Source: Gammaproteobacteria bacterium
GTDB lineage: Bacteria > Pseudomonadota > Gammaproteobacteria > Competibacterales > Competibacteraceae
Length of the DNA: 64,000 bases
Assembly: GCA_024235095.1 (NCBI GenBank)
Contig: JACKNC010000002.1
Location: 248,001 to 312,000, forward strand
Direction: 5' to 3'
The notes under the pieces are model-generated. The model was not told the origin of the DNA and made no database searches. It saw only the letters and a program-made list of their open reading frames with translations. Below, in pieces: positions 26,442-34,716 of the stretch; positions within the stretch are counted from its first letter, which is position 1; each line of letters opens with the position of its first letter. A program made the translations under genes and the position numbers.

Positions 26442-29060
26442 TCAAAACCCCACTTCTTCCATGAACGTGGTGAATTCAGGCGAGTATAGGAAACCGGCCA
26501 TCGCCGTATTGCGAATCATGCCGTTCGCCAACTGCTCCAGCCAGAACGCATAACCCTCCGCATCCGGTTCGCGCTGGAAGAAGGTCAGGTAGAGATTGGT
26601 GATGAATTGCCGGTCGGTGGTGTTGCGGCCCAGGTATTCCTCACTGTTGAAAAAGAAATTGGCCATGTTTCGGAACACTGGTTTAGCATCCTGACCCCGT
26701 TCCTGAAGTTCAGCAATCAAGCCCTGCCAATACGCCAGTCCCTCGGCTTCCGGCTCCCGTTCGAGGATCGAGACGTAGTAATGAGTGATCAGCCGGGTGG
26801 CCGCCGGGTCAATGATGGCCACCGTATAGCGTTGTTGCGTGGTGGTGGGTTGATCCCCGCGCGCCAGGACTTGCACGGTGAACGGGTAGCGCCCCACGCG
26901 GGTGGGCGTCCCGCTCAGAGTGGCGGTCGCGCCCGCACCGGTCAGCGTCAACCCATCCGGGAGCGCGCCCGCAGCCAGACTCCAGTGATAAACCGAATCG
27001 GCGGGGCAGACACCTGCATTACAGCGGGCCTGGAAATCGACGCGATAGGGTTCGCCGATGGGCAGGATGGTGGGCACCGCGCCGTCAATGGTGTTGAAGG
27101 GAATCGCAGGACCGCTAGGGTCGGTAATTTGAGCGTTGGCGATGAGGTCGGCGTCGCCGAGACCGCCGTCGATCAGGGTGAAGGTGGCGATGTTACCAGC
27201 GAGATGCGCGCCGGGCAGAACGTACCAATGGTTCGTCGCATCGTCGAAGGTGGGGCCGTATTTCCAGTATTGCGCGCCGGGCGGCAGGGCGTTCGGGTAG
27301 GCGAGGGTGACGTTCAAGGTGACGCCGCCAGCAGTGCAGCCCTTCACTATCAGTTGCAATAGGCCATCGGTGAGAGTGACGCCGGGCGGGTTTGTCGCTG
27401 GCGCGCCGAGGTCGCCGACATTGAAGGTGCGGGTGTTTTGATCGTCCAGGGTGCAGGTTGCACCGCTGGGGGTGGTCAAAGCCACGCTCAGGGTTTCGCC
27501 GGTTTGCCCGGCGTCGGGACGAGTGAAGGCCGCTGGGCGCACGGTGAACACTGTCGATGCGGTCGCGGTGTGTCCAGCGGGGTCTTGCACGGTGATCTCA
27601 ACGGCGGTATCGCCCGCCTGGGCCGGGGTACCGGTCAAGAGACCGTCCGCACTCAGGGTAAGACCGGCGGGGAGGCCGGTGGCGCTGAAGGTGTAGGGGA
27701 AGCGTCCGCCCAAAGCCGTCAACGTTTGCTGGTAGGGGGCGTTGACCACGCCATCCAGGAGAGCCGGGTTGACCAGCGTCAGGGCTGTAGCGGCGGCCAC
27801 AGTCAGCGGATAAACCCGTGCGCCGGTTTGGCCCTGGGCGTCGGTGACGATGATCGTGGGGGTAAAGTCGCCGCTGGCGGTAGGCGTTCCCGTCAGCGCG
27901 CCGGTGGCGGTGAGCGTCAGACCGGCGGGCAGGCCGGTGGCGCTGAAGGTGTAGGGGAAGCGTCCGCCTGCGGCGGTCACCACTGCGCCATAGGGGACGT
28001 TCACCAGCGCCGAGGGTAAGGCGTCCAGGGTTGGCGTTGGGATTGTGGCCGTGGGGAGCGGCGTGAATTCGGCGACGACGGTACAGGCGGCGTTGATCGC
28101 ACCGGTGGTGTAGGTGGTTCCAGCGAGTGTGCCGCCGCATCCGGCCACGCGGGCGCTATAGCCCGTGTTCGGGGTGACGGTGAAGGTGGTCGTTGCGCCG
28201 GGATTCACGCTTCGGGTGGCGGGGCTGATCGTTCCGTTGGGATCGGCCAGGGCGGTGACGGTGAAAGCGGCGCTGAACGTAGCGGTGACGCTGCGATCTT
28301 GATCCATCGTGACAGCGCAGGTTCCTGTACCCGTACAGGCTCCGCTCCAGCCGGTGAAGGTCGAACCACTGGCCGGGGTGGCGGTGAGGGTGACGCTGGC
28401 CCCGACCGGGAAGGGCGCAGAGCAGAGCGCGCCACAGTCAATGCCCGCCGGGGTACTGGCGATCGCGCCCGCGCCGGTTCCGGTGGTGCTAATGGTGAAC
28501 GTTTGATAGACCGCGTCCCCGCTATAGTCGCCAAAGGATGACCCGCCGCGGACGAGACGGACAGGGTAGCCGTTCGCCTTAGAGTAGGCGACCACGTGGC
28601 CAGAGATGAAGCTCACGCCCCACGCATCGCCCGGATTGTTGGCTTCGGACGAGGAGGACCAATACAGAGAAGAGCGCGTTTGTGGGAAAACGGTTTCATT
28701 AATAGAAGGGAAGGAGCATTGCATTTCAACGATTGTTTGTAATTCCTTGACATTCGGCATTCGCCAGTCGTTGTATCCGGCAAAGGCATAACCTTGCGCG
28801 AGATGCAGGGCTTCTCCCCATGTGTACGCTAGCGGTGAACTGCTACAGGTTCGCGCAGCGCTCTCCCAAGTTTGGCCTAAGCTACACCGCATCCAGGTCA
28901 GGCCCGTCTTGGCATGGGTCGCCGTGCCGTTGATGTCGTCCAAAATGAAATCTTCGGCGGACGTCGTCGCCTGGATGGTGGAAAGACAGGTACCGGTGGC
29001 TACGACAGGCAGCAAAGTCGAAATCAGCAGTCCAAGAGCAATTTCAATGCGTTTATTCAT
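26442..29060 (-). CDS. Exported DUF1566/C-type-lectin-like protein with Ig-like repeats and DUF4214
   Basis: The 872-residue product has a signal peptide (IALGLLISTLLPVVATG). Residues about 40-175 form a DUF1566 domain ending in YWSSSSEANNP...VRLVRGG. Next come a FSGWSGACTGTGTCAVTM-type bacterial repeat (about 190-265), two putative-Ig repeats sharing GGRFPYTFSATGLPAGLTL, another beta-rich region, and a C-terminal DUF4214 module (about 755-872). ATG 29060 is preferred to TTG 29075. Codons 133-173 (28542-28664) match the end of the next gene upstream in a pattern typical of DGR-diversified sequence. The internal position of that segment is unusual. Probable surface-exposed binding protein; ligand unknown. 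Confidence 0.75.
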   Translation of the reverse strand: MNKRIEIALGLLISTLLPVVATGTCLSTIQATTSAEDFILDDINGTATHAKTGLTWMRCSLGQTWESAARTCSSSPLAYTWGEALHLAQGYAFAGYNDWRMPNVKELQTIVEMQCSFPSINETVFPQTRSSLYWSSSSEANNPGDAWGVSFISGHVVAYSKANGYPVRLVRGGSSFGDYSGDAVYQTFTISTTGTGAGAIASTPAGIDCGALCSAPFPVGASVTLTATPASGSTFTGWSGACTGTGTCAVTMDQDRSVTATFSAAFTVTALADPNGTISPATRSVNPGATTTFTVTPNTGYSARVAGCGGTLAGTTYTTGAINAACTVVAEFTPLPTATIPTPTLDALPSALVNVPYGAVVTAAGGRFPYTFSATGLPAGLTLTATGALTGTPTASGDFTPTIIVTDAQGQTGARVYPLTVAAATALTLVNPALLDGVVNAPYQQTLTALGGRFPYTFSATGLPAGLTLSADGLLTGTPAQAGDTAVEITVQDPAGHTATASTVFTVRPAAFTRPDAGQTGETLSVALTTPSGATCTLDDQNTRTFNVGDLGAPATNPPGVTLTDGLLQLIVKGCTAGGVTLNVTLAYPNALPPGAQYWKYGPTFDDATNHWYVLPGAHLAGNIATFTLIDGGLGDADLIANAQITDPSGPAIPFNTIDGAVPTILPIGEPYRVDFQARCNAGVCPADSVYHWSLAAGALPDGLTLTGAGATATLSGTPTRVGRYPFTVQVLARGDQPTTTQQRYTVAIIDPAATRLITHYYVSILEREPEAEGLAYWQGLIAELQERGQDAKPVFRNMANFFFNSEEYLGRNTTDRQFITNLYLTFFQREPDAEGYAFWLEQLANGMIRNTAMAGFLYSPEFTTFMEEVGF
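28542..28664 (-). other. Candidate DGR variable region, copy 1
   Basis: This 41-codon stretch aligns without gaps to 29091-29213. Twenty-four codons are identical in DNA, including the opening run TAT TGG TCC TCC TCG. Variable codons differ mostly at bases 1 and 2 while keeping base 3, for example ATC/TAC, TCT/AAT, CAC/AGC, GTC/TAC and GGC/AAC. All can be drawn from AAC or AAT template codons. No reverse transcriptase or template repeat is in the window. Confidence 0.65.
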
Positions 29061-29084
29061 CGTAGGGACATCCAAAGAGCCAAA

Positions 29085-29912
29085 TCACTGTCCACCGCGC
29101 GCGAGACGCACATGGAAGTTATTCGCCTTAAGGTAGGTGTACACGCTGCCATTGTAGAAGCTCACGCCCCACGCGAAGTCCGGATTGTCGGCTTCGGACG
29201 AGGAGGACCAATATGTTCCTACCGTGCGGAAATAGGTTACATCGATGGCCGGGCCAGGTTCTGGAACTTCGTAATCCACCAACTCGTTTAGCTCTTGTCT
29301 CGTCGGCAGGCGCCAGTCGTTAAAGCCACACAGCCCCGCCGCATTCACCGCCGCCACATACGCCTGGGTATTGCATTGGCTGTTGGGCAAAGTGCCACCG
29401 CAGGTGTCAGCACCCAAGTCTCCCGGAACACCGCCGTTGTTATTCGTATGAATATCGTCGTACCAGGTATACGTCCAATCCTTGTCCCGCAAACCGCCGT
29501 CATCGGTTTTCACTTCCCAAAGCAACCCGGTCACATTATCGCGGGTGCAGGCCCAGTCAGCGGGGCCGGAACCCAGTGCTGCATCCGCTGGCAATTCCCG
29601 TCCGTCATTCGCAATTTTGGTGTAATCAAAGCCTGCGCGGCCCCCGCCTACTTTGGTCAACACGCCCGCTGCTGCTGCCGCATCTCGCCCGATGGTGCAA
29701 TCCTGGCGCGGATGGGTGCTCGGTTCTGGGGTCACCGCCTGGGTGTCGTTGTAACAAGTGGTCTGGCCGGTGTCGTTCAAACCGGCGGCGTGGGTGGGAG
29801 TCATCACTGTACCCGTGAACAGGCACAGCGAGAGGGCGCAGAGGAATCCCCCCCGGCCCCCCTTTTTCAAAGGGGGGAGCGTTCCTGACTGAATGGGTTT
29901 TGCTCGAAACAT
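29085..29912 (-). CDS. Exported DUF1566 protein, likely DGR target
   Basis: The 275-residue protein has a signal-like segment (FLCALSLCLFTGTVMTPTHA) and a DUF1566 domain with VTGLLWEVKTDDGGLRD, FNDWRLPTRQELNELVDY and a C-terminal YWSSSSEADNP...VRLARGGQ. The only good start, ATG 29912, lies before a MITE fragment, so the first 20 residues (MFRAKPIQSGTLPPLKKGG) come from the repeat. The variable segment is the very 3' end of the gene, the usual place for a DGR variable region. It precedes the 872-residue DUF1566 gene by 24 bases and may be co-transcribed with it. Confidence 0.75.
   Translation of the reverse strand: MFRAKPIQSGTLPPLKKGGRGGFLCALSLCLFTGTVMTPTHAAGLNDTGQTTCYNDTQAVTPEPSTHPRQDCTIGRDAAAAAGVLTKVGGGRAGFDYTKIANDGRELPADAALGSGPADWACTRDNVTGLLWEVKTDDGGLRDKDWTYTWYDDIHTNNNGGVPGDLGADTCGGTLPNSQCNTQAYVAAVNAAGLCGFNDWRLPTRQELNELVDYEVPEPGPAIDVTYFRTVGTYWSSSSEADNPDFAWGVSFYNGSVYTYLKANNFHVRLARGGQ
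29091..29213 (-). other. Candidate DGR variable region, copy 2
   Basis: Codons 234-274 of the gene ending at 29085, two codons before the stop. It is aligned base for base with 28542-28664: 17 of 41 codons differ, 12 or 13 of them change the amino acid, and the few silent differences lie mostly in the last codons. The surrounding parts of the two genes are only distantly alike, so the DNA identity of this segment needs a copying mechanism. Confidence 0.65.
29845..29880. repeat. Half copy of the IS66-like MITE inside a signal-peptide region
   Basis: AATCCCCCCCGG and the CCCCCCTTTTTCAAAGGGGG palindrome are present; the left half is missing. The element is read as protein in the DUF1566 gene ending at 29085. 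Its right flank (AGCGTTCCTGACTGAATGGG) is repeated at 31064-31083, the mark of the tandem duplication of the rpn gene. Confidence 0.7.
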
Positions 29913-29981
29913 AAGGTTGATGACTCCGTACTGAGATACTATTCAGTATAGTTTATTACAGTAGGTGATCGATTGTTATAG

Positions 29982-30899
29982 TCAATCCTTTGATAATTGC
30001 CGGATCGTTTCCTGGTTCAGCCCGGTTTTCTCCGCAATCACCTCAATGCCAAGGAGACCGATCAGACTCCGCGCAAGGGCTAATTTTTCTGCCTGACGGC
30101 CTTGTTCGATGCCCTGTTGAAGACCTTCTTCCCGGCCTTCTTCCCGGCCTTCCTTGCGCCCTTCGTTAAAGCCATCGCCATAGGAGGAGAGAAACATGCT
30201 GGCCTGATAGTGCAAGTCGTCCACATAGCGTTCATAGGCCGCGCGTTCCTCCGCCGACAGTTTCAGAATGTCCAGCTTCTCGCACGCCGCCTGTAAGCCT
30301 TTGGCGGTGAAATGCGCCTTGATTTCTTCATGTTTGAGAAAGTAAATCCATTCGTCCAATGGGTCGCGGGCGACATCATCAAACTTGTTAATTTTGATCA
30401 GGTAATATTCCGGGTACAGGGCGCTGACCGTGGTCTGCTGAAACAAGGTTTTCTGTTTCTCGTTCAGTTGCAATTGATCCCGCTTGTGGATGCCGGTAAA
30501 CACCGTTTCGCCGTGATAGACATAGTCTTCGCCCTGACCGAGATCAAAGTACAGAATATTGACCGAAATCACTTTGACAATGTCCCCGTAGGCTTGACCT
30601 TCGGCTAAATGCTCGGTCACCGTCTTAGCCGCCCCATAAAACATCCGCTGGAGATAGTCATATTCCCGATCATACTGAATTTCAATCAGAATAATTTGCT
30701 GGCGACTGTTCTTGACCTTGAGATCAACTCGATTGAATTTATCCTTCAATACCGCTTTGTTGCTTTCGCTTTCCAGCACCTCCACAATCTGCATTTCGTC
30801 CTTCAATAACTCGCTCAAAAAGCCTTCCAGCACGTCAAAATTGGCTTTGCTGCGCAACAGGCGCTTGATCGCCCAGTCAAAGGTAATGAGTCGACGCAT
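29982..30899 (-). CDS. Rpn-family PD-(D/E)XK nuclease/transposase-like protein, copy A
   Basis: The 305-residue product starts MRRLITFDWAIKRLLRSKAN, has the nuclease core NRVDLKVKNSRQQIILIEIQYD (the D...ExQ/K set) and a Glu/Gly/Arg-rich repeat (GRKEGREEGREEGLQQGIEQ) before a short C-terminal helix. Rpn proteins are DNA endonucleases that promote RecA-independent recombination. It is almost identical to the next gene upstream (31161-32102), differing by a handful of residues and by two fewer 12-bp repeat units. Confidence 0.85.
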   Translation of the reverse strand: MRRLITFDWAIKRLLRSKANFDVLEGFLSELLKDEMQIVEVLESESNKAVLKDKFNRVDLKVKNSRQQIILIEIQYDREYDYLQRMFYGAAKTVTEHLAEGQAYGDIVKVISVNILYFDLGQGEDYVYHGETVFTGIHKRDQLQLNEKQKTLFQQTTVSALYPEYYLIKINKFDDVARDPLDEWIYFLKHEEIKAHFTAKGLQAACEKLDILKLSAEERAAYERYVDDLHYQASMFLSSYGDGFNEGRKEGREEGREEGLQQGIEQGRQAEKLALARSLIGLLGIEVIAEKTGLNQETIRQLSKD

Positions 30900-30961
30900 A
30901 GCGATTTATTCCTCCTTTACTGAAAGCCCATCAACCGTACCCAAACATTCAATCCCCCCAA

Positions 30962-31066
30962 GTAACTGTTCAGTCCCCCCCTTTGGCAAAGGGGGGTGAG
31001 GGGGGATTTTGGTCCCGTCGCCCGTGCGTAATCCCCCCCGGCCCCCCCTTTTGCAAAGGGGGGAGC
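30962..31066. repeat. Hybrid MITE at the duplication junction
   Basis: The left end GTAACTGTTCAG and left flank match those of the element at 32165, while the right flank (AGCGTTCCTGACTGAATGGG) matches the half element at 29845. The normal right end TGAACGNTTAC is absent. This is the joint expected from unequal crossing over between two MITEs that flanked a single rpn gene. Confidence 0.75.
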
Positions 31067-31160
31067 GTTCCTGACTGAATGGGTTTTGCTCGAAACACAA
31101 GGTTGATGACTCCGTGTTGAGATGCCATTACGGTATAGCTTATTGACGGTACGGAGAAGT

Positions 31161-32102
31161 TCATTCCCTCGATAATTGCCGGATCGTTTCCTGGTTCAGC
31201 CCGGTTTTCTCCGCGATCACCTCAATGCCAAGGAGACCGATCAGACTCCGCGCAAGGGCCAATTTTTCTGCCTGACGGCCTTGTTCGATGCCCTGTTGAA
31301 GACCTTCTTCCCGGCCTTCTTCCCGGCCCTCTTCCCGGCCCTCTTCCCGGCCTTCCTTGCGCCCCTCGTTAAAGCCATCGCCATAGGAGGAGAGAAACAT
31401 GCTGGCCTGATAGTGCAAGTCGTCCACATAGCGTTCATACGCCGCGCGTTCCTCCGCCGACAGTTTCAGAATGTCCAGCTTCTCGCACGCCGCTTGTAAG
31501 CCCTTGGCGGTGAAATGCGCCTTGATCTCTTCATGCTTGAGAAAGTAAATCCATTCGTCCAATGGGTCGCGGGCGACATCATCAAACTTGTTAATTTTGA
31601 TCAGGTAATATTCCGGGTACAGGGCGCTGACCGTGGTCTGCTGAAACAAGGTTTTCTGTTTCTCATTTAGCTGCAACTGATCCTGCTTGTGGATGCCGGT
31701 AAACACCGTTTCGCCGTGATAGACATAGTCCTCGCCCTGACCGAGATCAAAATACAGGATATTGACCGAAATCACTTTGACAATGTCCCCGTAGGCTTGA
31801 CCTTCGGCTAAATGCTCAGTCACCGTTTTGGCAGCCCCATAAAACATCCGCTGGAGATAGTCATATTCCCGATCATACTGAATTTCAATCAGAATAATTT
31901 GCTGGCGACTGTTCTTGACCTTGAGATCAACTCGATTGAATTTATCCTTCAATACCGCTTTGTTGCTTTCGCTTTCCAGCACTTCCACCATCTGAATCTC
32001 GTCCTTCAATAACTCGCTCAAAAAGCCTTCCAGCACGTCAAAATTGGCTTTGCTGCGCAACAGGCGCTTGATCGCCCAGTCAAAGGTAATGAGTCGACGC
32101 AT
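31161..32102 (-). CDS. Rpn-family PD-(D/E)XK nuclease/transposase-like protein, copy B
   Basis: This 313-residue protein is a recent duplicate of the gene at 29982-30899. Differences are few: DEIQMVE for DEMQIVE, HKQDQ for HKRDQ, a C-terminal SRE for SKD, and a longer EGREEGREEGREEGREEG run that adds 8 residues. Flanks are duplicated as well, with an offset of 1,186 bases downstream of the genes. The same nuclease motif NRVDLKVKNSRQQIILIEIQ is intact, so both copies may be active. Confidence 0.85.
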   Translation of the reverse strand: MRRLITFDWAIKRLLRSKANFDVLEGFLSELLKDEIQMVEVLESESNKAVLKDKFNRVDLKVKNSRQQIILIEIQYDREYDYLQRMFYGAAKTVTEHLAEGQAYGDIVKVISVNILYFDLGQGEDYVYHGETVFTGIHKQDQLQLNEKQKTLFQQTTVSALYPEYYLIKINKFDDVARDPLDEWIYFLKHEEIKAHFTAKGLQAACEKLDILKLSAEERAAYERYVDDLHYQASMFLSSYGDGFNEGRKEGREEGREEGREEGREEGLQQGIEQGRQAEKLALARSLIGLLGIEVIAEKTGLNQETIRQLSRE

Positions 32103-32164
32103 AGCGATTTATTCCTCCTCTACTGAAAGCCCATCAACCGTACCCAAACATTCAATCCCCCCAA

Positions 32165-32279
32165 GTAATTGTTCAGTCCCCCCCTTTGGCAAAGGGGGGT
32201 GAGGGGGGATTTTGGCCCCGTCGCCCGTGCGTAATCCCCCCCGGCCCCCCTTTGCCAAAGGGGGGAGATGAACGCTTAC
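32165..32279. repeat. Full-length IS66-like MITE
   Basis: The 115-bp element begins GTAATTGTTCA and ends TGAACGCTTAC, with both inner palindromes (CCCCCTTTGGCAAAGGGGGG and CCCCCTTTGCCAAAGGGGGG). The flanking 8-mers (CCCCCCAA and CGCCATCT) do not match, consistent with the rearrangement that duplicated the neighbouring gene. Confidence 0.8.
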
Positions 32280-32383
32280 CGCCATCTTATTCTGTATAGC
32301 CACTGGATCAAACAATTTGAAGGAACTTTACCTTTCTCGATACAATTCTTCTTTGCAGAAACACCCACCGGGAGATCCCACCC

Positions 32384-34603
32384 ATGCCCGATACCCGCCG
32401 CAAATTGCCAATTGGCCGCTATAGAGCGGTAGGAGGGCTGGCGTTGACCTTGTATGCCAGCTACATCGCGGCGCAAGTGACGCTGGATGGAACGCTGGGC
32501 CGAGCTGAGCCGCTGGCCGGACCGAACTACGCCATTACCGCCGATCGCGGCCAGCAGGTCGGCGGCAATTTGTTCCACAGCTTCCAGACCTTTTCCCTCC
32601 AACAGGGCGAAAGCGCAACCTTCAGCGGCCCCGCTTCGGTAAACAACATCATTGGCCGGGTCACGGGGGGACAGGTCTCGCATATCGATGGGGTGGTGCG
32701 CTCAACCATTCCCGGCGCAAATCTGTACCTGCTCAATCCAGCGGGCATCCTGTTCGGCGAGAACGCCCGGTTGGAAGTCTTCGGCGCATTCCACGCCAGC
32801 ACAGCAGGCTATCTGCGCCTCGGTGACAACGGACGGTTTGACGCCGTGCATCCCGACCACAGCGTGTTGACCGTTGCGCCGGTCGAAGCCTTCGGCTTTC
32901 TCGACCCCACGCCGGGACCGATCACGGTGCAGGGCAGCCGCTTGCAAGTCCCAGACGGTCAGACGCTGTCGCTGCTAGGCGGCGATCTGACCGTCACTAA
33001 CGGTACGCTGTACGCGTCCGCCGGACGGTTGAACCTGGCTACGGTCGGTTCAGCGGGCGAAATTGTACCCACAGCCCAGGGGTTGGAACTGCGCGGGTTC
33101 GACCAGCGGGGTACGTTCACCCTGACGCACACGGCGACACCGCGCCCGACCGTCGATCTCGGCGCGTCGTTTGGTCTCGTGGAACTGGGCGATCTCGATG
33201 TCAGCGGCGCAGGCGGCGGGGCGATCTTTATCCGAGGCGGGCAATGGTTGAATCAGAATGGCTGGGTGTTTGCCGATACCTATGGCTCCCAGAGCGGCGG
33301 CGGCATGGACGTGGCACTTGGCGGTGAAATGCGCCTGACAGGAGATGCCCGATTGACAGCCGCGACCCTCCACACAGGTCAGGCCGGCGATATTACGCTG
33401 GATGTAGGGACGCTGCGCTTGGATGAGGGCGCTTTTATCTCGACAGCCGCCTGGTTTGATAACCTGCAAGATGGCGGCGGCGGTGATTTGACTGTGAACG
33501 CTCGTGATGCAGTGGTGATCAGTGGCGCCAATAGTCGAGGCGAACCGTCCGCCCTGTCGGCGGATGCCCTGGATCACTCCAAAGGCGATGCCGGTTCGAT
33601 TCGCGTGACGACGCCGGTTCTGGTCATCCAGCAGGGCGGGGCTATTCAAAGTACGGCGCTGGGCCTGGGGGCGGGCGGCGATATCACGTTGCAGGCCGAA
33701 ACCGTGCTCGTGCAGAGCGGCGGCTACGTCTCGACCAGTACTTCGGGTCCCCAGGAGGCCGGCGCAATCGTCGTAGAGACCGGCACACTGGCGTTAACCA
33801 GTGGGGGACAGATCGCCACGACCACGCAACTGAGCGCAGGCCAGGGCGGCGATCTGCGAGTCAACGCCCGCGAGGCGGTGATCATCACGGGGGTCAGCGC
33901 GGAGGGCGGTTTTGTTTCCGGTATCTATGCCAGCGCTTTGTCAGAGGCCACGGGCAATGCAGGCGCGATCCAGGTAGTGGCCCCGCAATTGACCCTGGAC
34001 CATTTTGGCCAGATCACCGGCGAGGCGGAACAAACCAGCGGTGGCGTCATCACCCTCCAGGTCGACCACATTAAACTGTTAAACAACAGCCAAATTACCT
34101 CATCGGTTCAGGGTAATGACCGCAGCGATGGCGGCAATGTCACTCTCAACAGCGTCAACATCGTGGCCCTGAATGGCAGCAAAATCACGGCCCAGGCGAA
34201 ACAGGGCCGAGGGGGCAATATCCTTGTCAATGCCAATGTGTTTCTGCATGACGCAGCGAATACGGCGGATATTTTGAATGCCTCCTCAAAAGTGGCGGGC
34301 AACGATGGCGTAGTCGAACTCAATGCGCCCGAAATCGATGTCAGCGGCAATTTGACGGCCTTGCCGATCCGCTATCTCGATTTAGCCTCACGACTGGCCG
34401 AGCATTGCGATCTGGTCGAGTATGACGAGCGCAGCAGTTTGATCGTCAAGCGGTATCAGAGTCTGCCGCGTGCGCCTGACCAATCCTTATCGGCTACATC
34501 GGTCAGTCGCTGTATCCCAGAAATCCATACCGCACCGACGCCTGCGCCACGACCTGAAGCGGCAACCGCTTCTAATCCTATCAGGGGCTTTAATAATCGT
34601 TAG
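32384..34603 (+). CDS. Filamentous-haemagglutinin-type exoprotein (TpsA) of a two-partner secretion system
   Basis: The 739-residue protein has an N-terminal signal (GLALTLYASYIAAQ) and a TPS domain at about residues 25-260, with NIIGRVTGG, GANLYLLNPAGILFGENARL and later beta-helix repeats (GGDLTVNARDAVVISG, GGDITLQAETVLVQSG, GGDLRVNAREAVIITG). The C-terminus (SRLAEHCDLVEYDERSSLIV, then VSRC) is typical of short cyanobacterial-like TpsA proteins. It would be exported across the outer membrane by a TpsB/FhaC transporter, which is not in the window. Likely an adhesin or matrix protein. Confidence 0.82.
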   Translation: MPDTRRKLPIGRYRAVGGLALTLYASYIAAQVTLDGTLGRAEPLAGPNYAITADRGQQVGGNLFHSFQTFSLQQGESATFSGPASVNNIIGRVTGGQVSHIDGVVRSTIPGANLYLLNPAGILFGENARLEVFGAFHASTAGYLRLGDNGRFDAVHPDHSVLTVAPVEAFGFLDPTPGPITVQGSRLQVPDGQTLSLLGGDLTVTNGTLYASAGRLNLATVGSAGEIVPTAQGLELRGFDQRGTFTLTHTATPRPTVDLGASFGLVELGDLDVSGAGGGAIFIRGGQWLNQNGWVFADTYGSQSGGGMDVALGGEMRLTGDARLTAATLHTGQAGDITLDVGTLRLDEGAFISTAAWFDNLQDGGGGDLTVNARDAVVISGANSRGEPSALSADALDHSKGDAGSIRVTTPVLVIQQGGAIQSTALGLGAGGDITLQAETVLVQSGGYVSTSTSGPQEAGAIVVETGTLALTSGGQIATTTQLSAGQGGDLRVNAREAVIITGVSAEGGFVSGIYASALSEATGNAGAIQVVAPQLTLDHFGQITGEAEQTSGGVITLQVDHIKLLNNSQITSSVQGNDRSDGGNVTLNSVNIVALNGSKITAQAKQGRGGNILVNANVFLHDAANTADILNASSKVAGNDGVVELNAPEIDVSGNLTALPIRYLDLASRLAEHCDLVEYDERSSLIVKRYQSLPRAPDQSLSATSVSRCIPEIHTAPTPAPRPEAATASNPIRGFNNR

Positions 34604-34716
34604 GTATGCGTTCATCTCCTCCCTTTAAAAAAGGGGGGTTGGGGGGGATTTTGACGAGCGGCTTCGATTCACGGCGTTCAAATCCCCCCTCACCCCCCTT
34701 TGCTAAAGGGGGGAAC
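34604..34716. repeat. Degenerate IS66-like MITE
   Basis: It starts GTATGCGTTCATCTCC right after the exoprotein stop codon and keeps both palindromes, but the right end is eroded (GGGGAACCTATGG) and runs into the tsaE stop codon. No target duplication is seen. Its hairpins sit between two convergent genes. Confidence 0.7.

Noticed and set aside
26442..32102. A complete diversity-generating retroelement in this window
   Set aside because: No reverse transcriptase, Avd-type accessory gene or A-rich third copy of the segment was found; only candidate targets are present.
29982..32102. Rpn genes as an IS-borne transposase pair
   Set aside because: No terminal repeats of their own or target duplications enclose them; duplication is explained by recombination between flanking MITEs.
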